DNA of 64,000 nucleotides from Rhyzopertha dominica (GCA_025024175.1 QCXZ01000041.1:50215786-50279785), one strand, 5' to 3'. Shown: positions 12,085-23,379, counted from the first letter of the stretch. Numbers and translations are program-made. Notes: a model not told the origin generated them from the sequence alone.

Positions 12085-12445
12085 ATTATGACAATAGACG
12101 TACGATACCAGTGACAAAACATGCAAATAATTATATGTCTGTTTTTCGACATAATTTTCTTGAACTTGGATGCATTTGGTCTAACGATGTCCCAATGCTC
12201 TGATTCCTCTAGAAAAGAATTTTTGTGGTAGGTCTTCGAACCAGTCGTTTACTGCCGTCATCACTTGATAATCATCGTCATATTTAGTCCCACGTAGATA
12301 TTCTTTCAATTTCGGAAACAAGAAGTAATCGCTGGGAGCTGGGTCTGGTTAATACGCAGGGTGTGTATTCGTGTATTCATTGCAATAAGGCTTTTGTCTA
12401 CAGGAGCGATGTCCTGATGGAACAAAATTCATTTCCTCAATTTTC
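12085..12445 (-). pseudogene. DD34D mariner transposase C-terminal relic
   Basis: Minus strand: LFHQDIAPVDKSLIAMN (second-D block; classical mariners have HxDNAPxH), a frameshift, then PDPAPSDYFLFPKLKEYLRG with the third D in PSD, then KYDDDYQVMTAVNDWFEDLP, RGIRALGHR, and finally KCIQVQENYVEK. This order and the closing YVEK are typical of true mariner (mauritiana/irritans-type) transposases, a lineage different from the DD41D copies nearby. One stop before PDPAP and one frameshift break it. The N-terminal two thirds are missing. Confidence 0.75.
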
Positions 12446-13594
12446 CGCGTCTTTTTTATTTGATGCGCTCGTGCAATTTTGAAAACCTTTTATTTTTTCC
12501 CCATTGTTGAAAATTATTCAAAAACCTTCGGTGTTGAACAAGTGTCACAACAAATAAATAAACTTTTAATATGTAAAAGAATGTCATCGNCAGTCTACGC
12601 CTACTATGTCAGGGATCATAAATAATGATTTCCCCTTGTAGAACAAGTAATGTTTGAGATTACTTTCTTAAAACAAGCCGTTTATTATAAGTTAAGGAAT
12701 TATTGGATTTACGAGTCGAACCATATGCAAATAATCTTCAAGAATTGTACAGAAAAAAATTCAGTAATAGTCTGTAAATAAGTTTTCAAAATTTGACATC
12801 CTCAAGTTGACAGGTGATAGAACTTTTAAGTTTTAATCGAGATTATACTAAATAAATATTGTGTCGAAATATGCACTTCAGGCAAATCTTGCGCGTTTAT
12901 TTTATGATTTTCATTTAATTATCGATTAATCGATTAATCCTAAATCCACAAACTAGAATTTCTATTTACCCGTGCAATACATTTTATCTTTATCGCCTTA
13001 TCACAAATCATTATGTTACATTGTAGTATTTAGAAACAAGTTATTGAACCCGCCTGCATATCTCCAACAAGCCGGTGACAGTGATCGAAAGAACCAGAAA
13101 TTAAATTAGCATTCGCCGGCCAGAACACGCAGTTAACTATGTGTACAGCGCGCGACTAAAAGGAAAACATGCTAATTGAATCTGCGCTGCAGTTTTTTTT
13201 ATCTGGTAAATTCGAGGGCTTTATCTATCTTGCTTCGAAAACAAGCTTTTGTTGTTACGCGGGCTTTTTTTTAAATTTTCGTTTTTGCGCGGCACGATGC
13301 TCAGTCGCACGTGTGTAATTAAGCGCTGTTTTCGGATCGGGATGATTTTCCACAATTCGTGCTGTGAAACGTTTAGATTTGGATTAATTCGTTTAGTTCT
13401 GTTTCGAATAGAAATGACGGATGCAGACAAATAATGCGAGCGACAGATACGTTGATTTACTTGTACAAAACTGGAAAACTGTCTATAAAAGAAAAAGGGG
13501 TTAGAGCAAAATTTGTTGGATATGGGCAAAAAGGGAAACACTAGCAGAGAGTTTAGATACTGAATTCTTGGTATTTTTGGTTTAGACCCCGTCG
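12446..13594. other. Noncoding spacer
   Basis: No TE or exon recognised. A 130-codon minus-strand open stretch (13221-13613) runs into the transposon end at 13595 and has no family motif, so I do not call it a gene. A tandem ATTAATCG motif lies near 12920. Confidence 0.45.
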
Positions 13595-15022
13595 CGAGGG
13601 GGAAATCACCCACCCAAAATTATACAAACTCATCCATTTTCTCAAACACATCCACATACATCCATGGACAAACGTGTACATCCATCCACATCCACCGATA
13701 TCCATATATATCCACCCACATCCATTACACCTCCTACAAAATTAAGACTTATTCACGCTAATCCACACTTATTTAGACAGAGAACCCCAACAATTACTTT
13801 TTACACATCCCGAGTCTCATAGACTTCACAGACTCCCTCTTTACTACCTTTTGCACATGTAAATCAATAATAGATCATAGACAAAGGAAATACACAAACA
13901 TTTTTTACAAAATATATGTCTAAGTATGCCAAAAAAAGAAATCCTAAACGTACATAACATAATAAAAAATGTAAAGAAAAAGAATGTTTCAATAGTTTAA
14001 AAGAACTTTGTCTTCGAAGAATGTATATCTAAACAATTCTCTATTTCGGTTCTCAGAAGATTTATATTTTTTTTTATATTTTGCTTATCTGCCCTTTTCA
14101 GACAAAAAGGTTGCGAGCTTTGTAAAATTACTGGAACATAAAAAATGACTTTTTTATTTATTTCTTTGCTGTAATTTTCCGAAATACACTTCTTCGATTT
14201 CAATTTCCAACCCATATACCAGCGGTCATCAAACTAGACTGTAATAGTTTTCAAGCATAATACTAACACTATTATTTTTACCTCCATTCAATGACAAATT
14301 TTCGGTATCTTTGTCTTCTGCATAAGACAATTCCTTCTTCATTTTCACATGTCTCCAAACTAGTTTCAAATTCAAGAGCATTTTCAGTCACAACAGCTTT
14401 ACTGATTCTTCCAAATTGTTTGAACGAATTAAGATTATTTCATTGTACAAGTTTCTAAGTACAACGATCTGAGAATCATTTGGTTTTTTTTTCAGGAATA
14501 GTGCGCACGTATCTTTTTATGTCAACACTTTTGGCTTTAGGGGAAGTAAAAAAATCTATAAGTTCATAAAATTTGCCCAAACATTCCAGATTTTGTTGAA
14601 CTGTTGCTGTTTTAAGTGAAAATTTTCAATGTTTTCTTTTTTCTTTAATATATTTGAAAGAATGTACATACGCTCTCCATTAAAGTACTATTTTTATTTG
14701 GCGCCCTGTAACTTATACCAAAAATGCACCCATGCATGGTCATTAGAAATTTGAGTAATTTTTACACGGTTCAGTCTGTCACTGCTTCAATTTTCATTAA
14801 AAAGCCAGCAAACGTAAAATGCGAAGTGAAACGCGTGGTTTTAGGTCAGGTTTTAGCAGTTGAGAGTTTTTTTTGTGGGCTATGCACATGCGCGTATGCC
14901 CAAATTTACAAATAACATCCATCCACATCCTGACACATCCACTCAACAGATCCAAACACATCCAGGCCACATCCGAGCAGTTGTACAAACACATCCACGG
15001 TGATTACCCCCTCGCCCCGTCG
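13587..15022. mobile_element. 1,420-bp DNA transposon with 16-bp TIRs and 8-bp TSD
   Basis: The element is 13595-15014. Its left end CGAGGGGGAAATCACC and right end GGTGATTACCCCCTCG are inverted repeats with one mismatch. The octamer CCCCGTCG lies immediately outside on both sides (13587-13594 and 15015-15022), a perfect target-site duplication. Degenerate CACATCC/CATCCAC repeats fill the first ~130 bp (13630-13730) and the last ~95 bp (14908-14997) in the same orientation. The inside is AT-rich, with a 72-codon minus-strand open frame at 13997-14215 that has no recognised motif. An 8-bp duplication is known for hAT, Merlin, P and many Mutator-like families. The CGAGGGGG end does not match the usual hAT CAGNG start, so the superfamily is left open. 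Confidence 0.85.
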
Positions 15023-15269
15023 GCTTTGGTTAATAAATTCAACGTTTTGCCCTCTCTTCTAAGGGGCATTATCAGGTTCAGGTTATTCGGGTATTTACAA
15101 ATCTCTATGGCTTCTCGGAGATTCCGAGTAATGTAGATTCATCTTCTTTAAAAAATAAAACCCTCAAAATTCGGACACCATTTGTCGTCACTGACTAAAA
15201 GATCTGACGATTCCAAGGGTGTGCCAGAAATTGGTTTTAGAATTGACTATAAATAGTGAAATACGGGGA
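15023..15269. other. Spacer right of the 8-bp-TSD element
   Basis: Short AT-rich stretch without recognised features. Confidence 0.4.
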
Positions 15270-15550
15270 CGATTGTCATAGATTCTTTAATTGTAACTTG
15301 GAACTCCACGACCTAAAAGGTTTTACGTGTAAAAGTCCGCTGACAAGATTCTAGCTTCAGTTTTCTGAACCAAAAAAATTGTGTTAGATTTCTTGCAACT
15401 GCCACGGGAGTTAATTACAGTAAGTTGCTAACTAAATTACGTGAAAGAATTCTGGAAAACGACGCGGAAACTTGCCAAAGGTGTGCTCTACTTCCAAGAT
15501 AACGCCCCTGTCCAAAAGTCGTTTATTACTCTGCAAAAAATGATAAAATG
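15270..15550 (+). pseudogene. DD34D mariner transposase central relic
   Basis: Plus-strand translation gives SADKILASVF (compare GKVMASVFWD in mariners), IVLDFLQLPRELI, NYSKLLTKLRERIL, and after a frameshift GVLYFQDNAPVQKSFITLQK, the block with the second catalytic D. Block order matches mariner transposases. The first-D and third-D regions are not recognisable and there are several stops. It lies 250 bp from the 8-bp-TSD element but has no visible link to it. Confidence 0.65.
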
Positions 15551-16760
15551 ATCGAAGCTAAATAGAATGTCCCCTACGTCAAAAGTGAGTTCTAATAGAA
15601 TATTACAGAGTGCTCGGAATTGAAAACTTTTGAAGATGTTTTTCACTGAAAATGGATATAAGAGAAATTTCTTTTTTATCAATGTTTGGAAGACCGTATA
15701 GACGAGAAGTTTCGATTCCTTGGGAGCTAGCTATTTCTCAAGATCTTAAAGAATTTCTTGATTCTTTAGCATTGAGTTGAGTTCTTTTTCACTTCTTCAA
15801 GAGGCGTCATGATAAATGGGAGTGTACGACCCACTTCGTAGAAGGTCATTGATTTTTTCTTCATAATCTGAAGTATTGAGGACTACATTTGAGACTTTTA
15901 GGGGCAATTTTGTCTTCTCTGAAAATATTGGATGAGAGAAGCTTTGTTGTTTGAACAGCATAGCTGATTATTGGCTCAACGCAAATTTTGCTGGAAGCAG
16001 TAGTAAAATTAAGACCTTTGACTAGCAAGGTGTATTCTGATTGAGGGCGGCAATGTGTTTTTGGGACTGTTTTTTATGCGGAATTAGAGACTGATATTTG
16101 CAGATGTGCCCCCTAATTAAAAATTTCTAGGGTTCTTTGAGTTTGCATAGAGGAATTTGGTCAAAAAAGGACCATCGATTTTAGTGAGTTATTTTGTTTG
16201 ATGGCAATATGGAAAATTGGTCGTTGATTCTTAGGAATTCGGGAATGACTTTATTATCGCGACAACGAATGAGGAAAGTGGGGGTTGAAATTAATTCAGA
16301 ATGTTTGTAGCAGAGTTCGGAGAATAAAAAAAACTATCTTCCCCCATAGAGGTTTAGGAACTGCTTTATACTTCTCTAATTATTTGATTAAATCTAGTCG
16401 GCCACATATCGACGTTAATTCCAACACAATTTTATTAACAAATTCTTATTTAATTTGTGTCATTGTCATTAAAGTTTTACACCATTACACTGTCTTATTA
16501 CAAAATTTTTACTAGTCATCTACTTCTTGAATATAGAGAAATGAAAACAATTTTCGTTTTCACTTGATCTCTGACATTATGGGTTGCAAATAGATTGTAT
16601 AATGGCAGCTCAGTAAATTATGACATTCTGCCAAATATTATTTTCTCTGCTAATGTACTAATGGGCTTTCAGTCATTTCGATATTCGTCTGATTCAACGA
16701 TAATTCAACATCATTTTGCGATTTGTCTTCTTCAGTAATTATGAGCGACTTTTTATTTAC
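15551..16760. other. Noncoding spacer
   Basis: AT-rich, no supported ORF, TE end or RNA. Nothing recognised. Confidence 0.4.
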
Positions 16761-16810
16761 GTGTTAGGATCCACCTGATGATCTAGGGTAGTGTGGAACG
16801 TGGAAATTAC
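16761..16810 (-). other. Possible 50-nt internal exon
   Basis: On the minus strand a T-rich tract ending TTTTTGTTTCAG (AG at 16811-16812) precedes 50 bases that are open in one frame (VISTFHTTLDHQVDPN) and are followed by GTAAATAAA. Both splice signals are plausible, but a single 50-nt segment could arise by chance. Confidence 0.25.
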
Positions 16811-17576
16811 CTGAAACAAAAACAACAACATTAGTTTGTCATTTAATTGCTTATTTCGAGGATTACTAAAATACTATTTCTAGAAACGTTTTCTTTTAAT
16901 AACCAAGAAAATTAGTATGTCCAAATGTGAAGAAATGTCTTTCATGCTTCAAGAGAAGTTTCTTTCCAGAGGGACATCCTAGCATTACAATTACTACGCA
17001 TTTCTATGAATGGAAAATGTAAATTTAGACATCACGTCGACGCCTTCTCCGCGCCGCATGAGGAACGACAAACGTCGTGACTTATGACGTCTGCCTTAAT
17101 CGATCAAGTCATTTCAGTTTACCTCCGGGAAGACATGAATATATTAGCGTGCAGGAAGTATGAACAAATGAAGATCTGGAGTTCCCGACGTGACCTCAAA
17201 AGACCTAATAAATTATTCCAAATGTAAACAGCTAATAAACACCGTATGGCGTAATGCTTGCCTAATTTCGGCACACATCTGTACGAAAGCGACAGCAAAC
17301 AAAAATGATGGTTCATTTGTGTGTCTAGCCGTCGAAGGAATGAGGTAATATTCTTCCCAAGGCAATTCGAAATTAATGTTGGAGACTAGATTAGGGTCTA
17401 TCAAGGGCGTCACAAGCTAATAGGCTAATGGCGAAAGGACATAAGTTGTGGGTAAAATAAATACAAAATAGAAATAGGAATAGATCTACTTTCAACCTAT
17501 TTTTTTATTTACGTCACACATACAGTTCTAATTAACTATGAGAGTAGTAAAATTTTTTATCACCCCATTTCATGGT
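16811..17576. other. Noncoding spacer
   Basis: Contains a GC-richer block (17030-17130) and short overlapping open stretches without motifs. No gene supported. Confidence 0.4.
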
Positions 17577-17630
17577 CTCGACATTTTTATAAATAAGTAA
17601 GTGCTGTAAGAATATTTCAATTTGTAGCGT
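17577..17630 (-). repeat. 5'-end fragment of the DD81E relic family
   Basis: About 54 bp match 9450-9500 closely, including ATAAGTAAGTGCT and the start region (minus-strand ATG followed by a reading MSRP-). The rest of the transposase is not recognisable further left. A broken remnant only. Confidence 0.55.
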
Positions 17631-18275
17631 TTTCTCAAAATTTATTTTATTGCTTGTGCATTGTAGGGGTCTGTTACCCCTTTGACAGTACTGCTCCAAT
17701 AGCATATTTGAAGAGAAGTAATGTTTCTCCCACTCAATCTGTGCAAAGGTGCTGCTATTTCTGCCGAGTTTTTAATCGGTCTTCGATAAAATTTGCAAAA
17801 ACCACGAATTTCTTGACTTTCTCGCTATTAGTAGGAATAGAATACTTATCTACCTCTTCAGCCTTCTGGGTTTGGCAAAATCCTTTAGGTTGTAATAATA
17901 TGGCTCAAATATAAAATTTCTTTCTTTAAATATTGATTACTTTAGGTCAACTTTTCTAGGTTTAGAAGGCTAATTTACTTGGACTCGTTATTTCTAATTA
18001 TCATTATACATTCACAAAGATTTGTATGCTTTTGTTGATGAACTTACTTAGAGGCTGTAAATTTGACGGTATTGAAAAGGAATTTAAAATTTCGGTAATA
18101 TTAGGCAAAGTAAAATTATACTTTATTTATTTTCTTATTCAGTTATCTATAATCAATAACAACTCTTGATTTTTTGTTGCCATTTGAATCTGTTTTTTTG
18201 GGTATTACTAGAAGAAGAGACGGCTTTCAGTAAGAATTGAAATTGTGAATCTATCTCTCTATTTCACTGCGTAAA
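17631..18275. other. Noncoding spacer
   Basis: AT-rich. An 86-codon open stretch (17654-17914) has no motif and is not called. Confidence 0.4.
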
Positions 18276-19572
18276 CTGACGAAATTAAAAATGCAATCTA
18301 ATTCTCATAGCCAATGTGGTTATTTTACATAATGGTATTATTTTAAAAATAGATTGGGAATCCATGACGGCTATGCGCTATGATTCCTGTCGTTTATACA
18401 GACGTTTTCCAAATAGAAGAGCTCCTGCCGATACAATTTTCAAGAGACTTGAATTAACTTTAAGGACAAACTGGCCACCACTGAAAAAGTCAAGAGAAAG
18501 AACAGCAATAGGCCCTGACAATGAAATTAGAGTATTGGAAATGATTAACGAAAATCCTCATATTAGTCAAAGGGTAGTCTCAAGAGCAACCGGTATTAGT
18601 CTGCCTTCAGTACATCGAATAATTAAAGGCAATCAATTTCATCCGTATCACTTGCAATTGGTTCAGGCCTTAAAGGAGACAGATTATCCTAAAAGACTGG
18701 CTTTTTGTACCTTTTATCGGGAACACCAAAATTTGAATGTGAGATTTTATGACAACATATTACTTCTCAGATGAAGCAAGATTTTCTAATAATGGTTGAG
18801 TTAACAAACATAACATGCATTATTATGCGTAAGAAAATCCACGTTGGATTCGAGGACATTTTCAAACTATCTACTCGACGAATGTCTGGTGCGGAATATT
18901 GGGGAATCAAATTGTTGGGCCTTATTTTTTTCGTGATAATTTAAACGGCAATACTTATCTAAATATTTTAAGAAGCATTCTACCGGTACTTCTCCAAAAA
19001 GTAAATTTACAAGTAAGACGAGATATATGGTTCCAACAAGATGGGTCACCTGCGCATTATCATAGAATAGTGCGAAATTATCTTGATTTGGTTTTGCCTA
19101 ACCGATGGATAGGAAGAGGTTCAATTAATCCTTGGCCACCCAGAAGCCCGGACCTTACTCCTTTGGATTTTTTTCTGTGGGGAATGGTAAAAGAGCAAGT
19201 ATACCAAACACCAATTGAAAGTGTAGAACGTTTAGAAAATAAAATACGTGATGCATGTAGATCCATCACTCCAGAAATGTTAATGCATGTTAAAAGATCG
19301 TTTTGGGCACGAATTCAAGCTTGTGAAAACAGCGGAGGGCGACATTTTGAGCATTTATTACATTAATGTTATTGAAACTTGTTTTACAATACCCAATTTA
19401 CTTAAAGCAAATGATTGAAGTTTATGTCAAAATTTACGAATTTATATAACTCTCTACGTTTTATATTTTTTAAAACGATGAACAATTATCAATGTTATCT
19501 CTGCAAATGTATTTTGGGTTGCATTTTTAATTTCGTCAGGGTCATTATCATTCGTGAAACATCCTGTATATT
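18276..19572 (+). mobile_element. DD41D mariner-like element, nearly complete copy
   Basis: A 21-bp perfect inverted repeat brackets the copy: left 18276-18296 (starts CTGACGAAATTAAAA), right 19519-19539 (ends TTTTAATTTCGTCAG). Outside the right arm a further 33 bp ends CATCCTGTATA at 19572, the usual TA-flanked mariner-type terminus. The matching left outer end is not clear beyond a TTTCAC match, so it is probably deleted. The transposase reading frame fills the space between the arms. Confidence 0.7.
18316..19366 (+). pseudogene. DD41D transposase, broken by one frameshift and two stops
   Basis: First part 18316-18774: RLYRRFPNRRAP, NEIRVLEMINENPHISQRVV, TGISLPSVHRII (helix-turn-helix), HPYHLQLVQAL. 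After a frameshift near 18765 the frame reads YFSDEARFSNNG (first D), has stops after NNG and HYYA, then is open from ~18850: TNVWCGILGNQIVGP, WFQQDGSPAHYHR (second D), RWIGRGSINPWPPRSPDLTP, PLDFFLWGM (third D), and ends HFEHLLH at 19366. The second and third D are 41 residues apart, the spacing known for rosa-type DD41D elements. The first ~50 residues seen in family A are deleted. Its C-terminus resembles the relic at position 1-930. Confidence 0.85.
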
Positions 19573-21527
19573 GCCCTGCTTAATACTTATTATGGAAATA
19601 TCTGTTTTTCTCTGTCGGTGGTGAGTTGTGTGGCAAGATTTTTTTGAGGAAAATGTAATAATGTCTGTCTTTGGTGGTTACCATGGTATTCAAAATTTTA
19701 AGCAGAGCATTGAGATTAAAGATTACTAGAACCAGTTTGTGGGAAGAACAATGAAGGATATCAAAGCTTTGGTGTCTTTTATTTACAAGATTGCTTGTAC
19801 ATCTTTTTAGACACCAGCGAGTTCTCCTTGCGTCAAACTCATCATTGGGCTGTGCGATAAATTTTGCGTTCGGCCCTTTTAGCTCAACAAATCCAATAAA
19901 CACATTTAGAACTTCGTTATTTTCATGGAAATATCGCAGTCCAATTTAGGTAACATCTATCACACATTTTAGTTAGTTAGTGAACTTTGCGTTACTTAGA
20001 GCACAATTCATGAATTGTACGCGTTTAACTGTAGCGCATTTAGATAGAAAACACTGGGAAGTGTTTTCTTTACTAAAGCTAACAGCGTAAATCAATATAC
20101 ACCAAAATGCTGCCGAAATTGGCACCGCCCTATCTCTTGTTCTAAATGGGGAGGCCTCGTTTGGGACTCATTCATGCTCAACCGCAAAATCCCCTTAATG
20201 TTACGTAGGACTTTAAAATATTGTGACTGCCACGAACGTAAATCACCGGCGAACATCGCGATAAAACTTTCTTGCCCTTTTCGCAGCGAGAATTGTATTT
20301 CCCGTGTATTATGTAATAAGTTACGGATGAGTGGGAGATACCTTTTTCCTCGTTTGGAGAAGCGGAGAATTTAAAAATCGAGGGTGAAGAGGCTTCACTT
20401 TGAAACGTGGGTCGTTAGCAATTTAAGTTCAACACGAACAAAGAACCTTGGGATAGTTGAGGGACAGTTTAATTGGAAAAAGTTTAGTGTATTTGCTGTA
20501 GTAATGGATACATTCGGGTTTGTTCGATTTCTGCAATTTCAAGGAATGGACGTTGTTTTTTATGTCTGAAAATAAGTAATTAAGCCAAACTATGTATATA
20601 TTTACTCGTCAAATGGTATATTAATACATCTTACTGGTAAAAACTAGGGTAAACTGAGATACCCATGGAACATTAAATATTGGTAAAGTTCAACATACAG
20701 TGTTACTCAGAAGTATGCAATAACACACGTTTTTCATTTCTTGGCCTGCTTCCTTTTTTCTTTTAATGGCAACCAAACTTTTATAGATTTGTATGATTTT
20801 TTTTATCCTAGAAATGAGTTGGCGTTTTGTGAAAATCTTGTTTTCAACTAAACGAAAAATCGTTACTAAAGCAGGCTCTACAAGTACCAATACTGGCTTT
20901 TATTCAGTTAATGTACTTCTACAAAAAGATAGAGTGACCTGGTGTTTTTTCATATGCTTAGAGAATGAAAAAGAAAAATTAAATCCTACAGATACAAGAA
21001 AATTTTAGGGTAGCTTACATTTACATTTGCTTAGTTTTCCAGTTGCATTTTATAAACCTTACCCCCTGAATGTAAGTGTTTGCTTATAAGCTGTAAATCT
21101 TTCTTTTCTAACAATACACGATCAAGAACTACACAGAACAAATACCCCAATAGTTCCTTTTCATCAGTAGTTTCATAATAAGGTTCTGTTTTAATTTAAT
21201 TTAATAAATCGTCCGCAAATTTTCATCGTTTATCTTAGTTAACCAGATTCTTAGACTGCTTAACGATTAGAATTTAATAACTTATCGATTATATTCTTTG
21301 AAAAATATATTTTAACTAGATTAATTCGATGATATACGCTAATAGAGCATTTGCAGACGTATTTTGATAGTTTTTTGCCGATTTGACGTCATTGTGTTGT
21401 TCATTATTTAAACAATAACTTAAAACTCATTGGACGCAAAATACTAAAAACTAAATGAATTATTGAGATGGCTCTTAGAAAATGTGAATGTGAAATTTGA
21501 TTCTAACATATTGTTTCATTGTTTCAG
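19573..21527. other. Noncoding spacer, possibly intron of the following gene
   Basis: No TE family recognised. Open stretches at 19580-19903 (minus), 20174-20374 and 20793-21008 lack motifs. A 10/4/10 hairpin occurs at 20046-20069. Confidence 0.45.
20046..20069. repeat. Short perfect hairpin
   Basis: AGAAAACACT and AGTGTTTTCT are perfect inverted repeats with a GGGA loop. Function unknown. Confidence 0.65.
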
Positions 21528-22080
21528 GTGTATAGTGTCGTGTTAGTGCCAACCAGTGCCAGATGTGGATCAAGAGAAGCCAAAAGCTGCGATCTTAACC
21601 AGGCACTGTGAGTTTCTCAAATTCCATCTTCTTTTCCTGAAAAGTGACACCGAGCTTTTGTTTCAGGCAGGGGGAGCAGTTACTGCCGTGTCTGGTTGGG
21701 TGAGTCGATGAAGATTAGTTGTTTTGCATGCGTTTTTCATGATTTGTATGTTGGGTCGCGCAAACGTTACTATACAAGGGCGTGCGTTAGGGGAAGGGGG
21801 CGTGACAGTGCAGTGCCTTGTTTTAGTGTATGTAAGTAATTATGAAATATTGTATTTATATTATTATCTCTCGTTTTCAGCAAAATACTCTCTAAACATT
21901 GGTAAGTGAATGAAGTTATCTGAAGTAACCACCTTACAAATAATAATAATAATAACGAAGCCTAACACTAGTTTCTTTTTGTTTCAGGAGAGATTCAACG
22001 TAGTTCCTGGTTATAATTTTAAAGTATTTTTAAGTTGAACATTTCTGTAAATGTTAGGAATAAATAAAGCCGGTGTGTTT
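21528..22080 (+). CDS. 3' end of a spliced host gene: four short exons, stop codon and poly(A) signal
   Basis: Exons 21528-21607 (80 nt), 21667-21699 (33 nt), 21881-21901 (21 nt) and 21988 onward. Each acceptor is a T-rich tract ending TTTCAG, and the donors are GTGAGT, GTGAGT and GTAAGT. One frame stays open across all junctions, starting VYSVVLVPTSARCGSREAKS, continuing through LQGEQLLPCLVG and KILSKHW, and stopping at TAG 22001-22003. AATAAA follows at 22059-22064, so the mRNA probably ends near 22080. Upstream exons were not found; they may lie across the TE-rich region to the left. I do not recognise the protein. The segment might instead be an alternative tail or partly untranslated; the splice and poly(A) signals are clearer than the coding claim. 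Confidence 0.5.
22059..22064 (+). terminator. Poly(A) signal
   Basis: AATAAA, followed by a GT-rich stretch (GCCGGTGTGTTT), 56 bases after the TAG of the four-exon gene end. Confidence 0.5.
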
Positions 22081-22531
22081 ACCGTATAACTATGTTTGTT
22101 TTCGAACGAAATTACTAATTATTTTCTAAGCTTCTGTTCGCAGATCCTTCATTTGCAGTTACCAACTTCTTAAGGATCTAGGGAACTGAACTTGTCTATG
22201 AAATTAGATCACTTAAAGGTAGGTCTATATGTATGTATGTGCTTCATATAGTGACCGTCCGGAATATAGAAACTTTGACTAAAATAATACATTTATCATA
22301 AACTGGCTAATAGTTTCAAGTTAACATCTATTTCGGCAAGCGACAGGAAAGCCGGCAAAGTGGAATCAACGATTCTGTTAAGTTTCTTTATATCATTATA
22401 ATTGAAGGATGATATTAATAATTTGTTTTTCATATTTACAGATACGTTTTATTTACAAACGTTAAAAATGCACATATCGTAACGGCAGTAGCCACACTAT
22501 TAATTCGCAATGTTTTATCAAAAAAACCGTC
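22081..22531. other. Spacer downstream of the gene end
   Basis: AT-rich, with a short TATG repeat near 22230. Nothing else recognised. Confidence 0.4.
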
Positions 22532-22737
22532 TCAATATGTGATTGATCTATCTTCATCTCGAAATTTTTTAATTTTGTTGAAGTAATTTACTAGCCATTC
22601 CGAAATTCGTGGAGATTCCATAATCACTTGGCGTTTATAAACTTTCTTATAATGACATCGGGCGGAGAATAGCCATAGTGTGGTTATGTTATCATAAAAG
22701 GTTTCGTAGACAACAGCAAAACGCATGATGACTGTAA
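22532..22737 (-). pseudogene. DD81E transposase, N-terminal fragment, inverted relative to its C-terminal half
   Basis: Minus-strand frame from ~22690 down reads CHYKKVYKRQVIMESPRIS, then WLVNYFNKIKKFRDEDRSI. These align with FRYKKINK...ILHEFRKGL at 9 kb and with MESTRLKRMRWDYI...YRQENRNIVY at 58.1 kb, the region just before the DETW catalytic block. At ~22737 the sequence switches abruptly to the C-terminal half in the opposite orientation. Confidence 0.65.
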
Positions 22738-23110
22738 ATGATTGTACCACTCGCACTTCCGCTCTCTGCAAAACATTATAGTAATTGTAGTGGCGATTAT
22801 CATTCAGAAATGAACCATATTATATTTAAAGAGAAGCTTGAAAAACAATTATTGCAGGATTTAGAACCGAATTCAGTAATCGTGATGGACAATGCGTCTT
22901 CTTACTCTAGACAAGAAAGATTCCGAGAAAATGCGCAAAGAAGTAAGAAATTATTAATTTCATGTAAAAAAAACATTTAAATACTCCTGAGAAAGCTATA
23001 AAGGAACAGCTATTCAAAATTATTTCTGAGAGTTCTATAAACAAATTAATATCGTATGCAATTGATAACTTGACAAAATCACATGATCATACGGTGAAAA
23101 TAAGGCTTCC
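22738..23110 (+). pseudogene. DD81E transposase, C-terminal fragment
   Basis: Plus strand: CSGDYHSEMNHIIFKEKL, then LEPNSVIVMDNASSYS containing the second catalytic D, then after a frameshift NTPEKAIKEQLFKII, YAIDNLTKSHDHTVKIRLPP. The element at 32.9 kb has the same order (CSADYHCDMDYALFETWF, VMDNASYHS, VDELAKGLGH, RFPPYY). The NPIE block with the final E is lost; after RLPP the frame reads NKKAK and stops. Nonfunctional. Confidence 0.7.
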
Positions 23111-23211
23111 ACCAAATAAGAAAGCAAAATAAAACCCCGCAGGCTATGCTAGAAGTTCTTCAAAAGAAAATATTCTTAATGTGAACATCCACTTTATTTT
23201 TAAATTGTAAA

Positions 23212-23242
23212 GCGCTTTCGGCTACATGCTAGCCATCGTCAG
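23212..23242 (-). ncRNA. Hammerhead-ribozyme core motif
   Basis: On the minus strand CTGACGA (23242-23236) fits the CUGANGA core. It is followed by helix II GGCTA/TAGCC with loop GCATG, then GAAA (23219-23216), then GCGC and TT. Upstream TTGTA pairs with downstream TACAA as helix I. Helix III is only 1-2 bp in a monomer, but GCGC is self-complementary, so a dimer could form it. Hammerhead motifs are known in Penelope-like elements, and the wording around this one (TAGCCGAAAGCGC) resembles their terminal regions. No PLE reading frame is next to it; it may be a solo terminal remnant. Confidence 0.55.
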
Positions 23243-23379
23243 TACAAACGTTAAAATGAAACTAACAGTTTGACAAAGTCAAAAAATAGAAACAAGCAAA
23301 CTTGACTACAAACTGAAATGCAACCCACATGCCAATAACTCAAACGAAACATTAATTTAGATCAAACAAACTACAAAAC

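Noticed and set aside
13221..13613. 130-codon minus-strand ORF
   Set aside because: It crosses the left end of the 8-bp-TSD transposon, has no family motif and low-complexity composition.
17126..17226. Small plus-strand ORF after a TTTCAG acceptor (MNILACRKYEQMKIW...)
   Set aside because: The acceptor is weak, and the frame ends at the would-be donor; not enough to call an exon.
19580..19903. 107-codon minus-strand ORF
   Set aside because: No recognisable domain, and no splice or promoter context.
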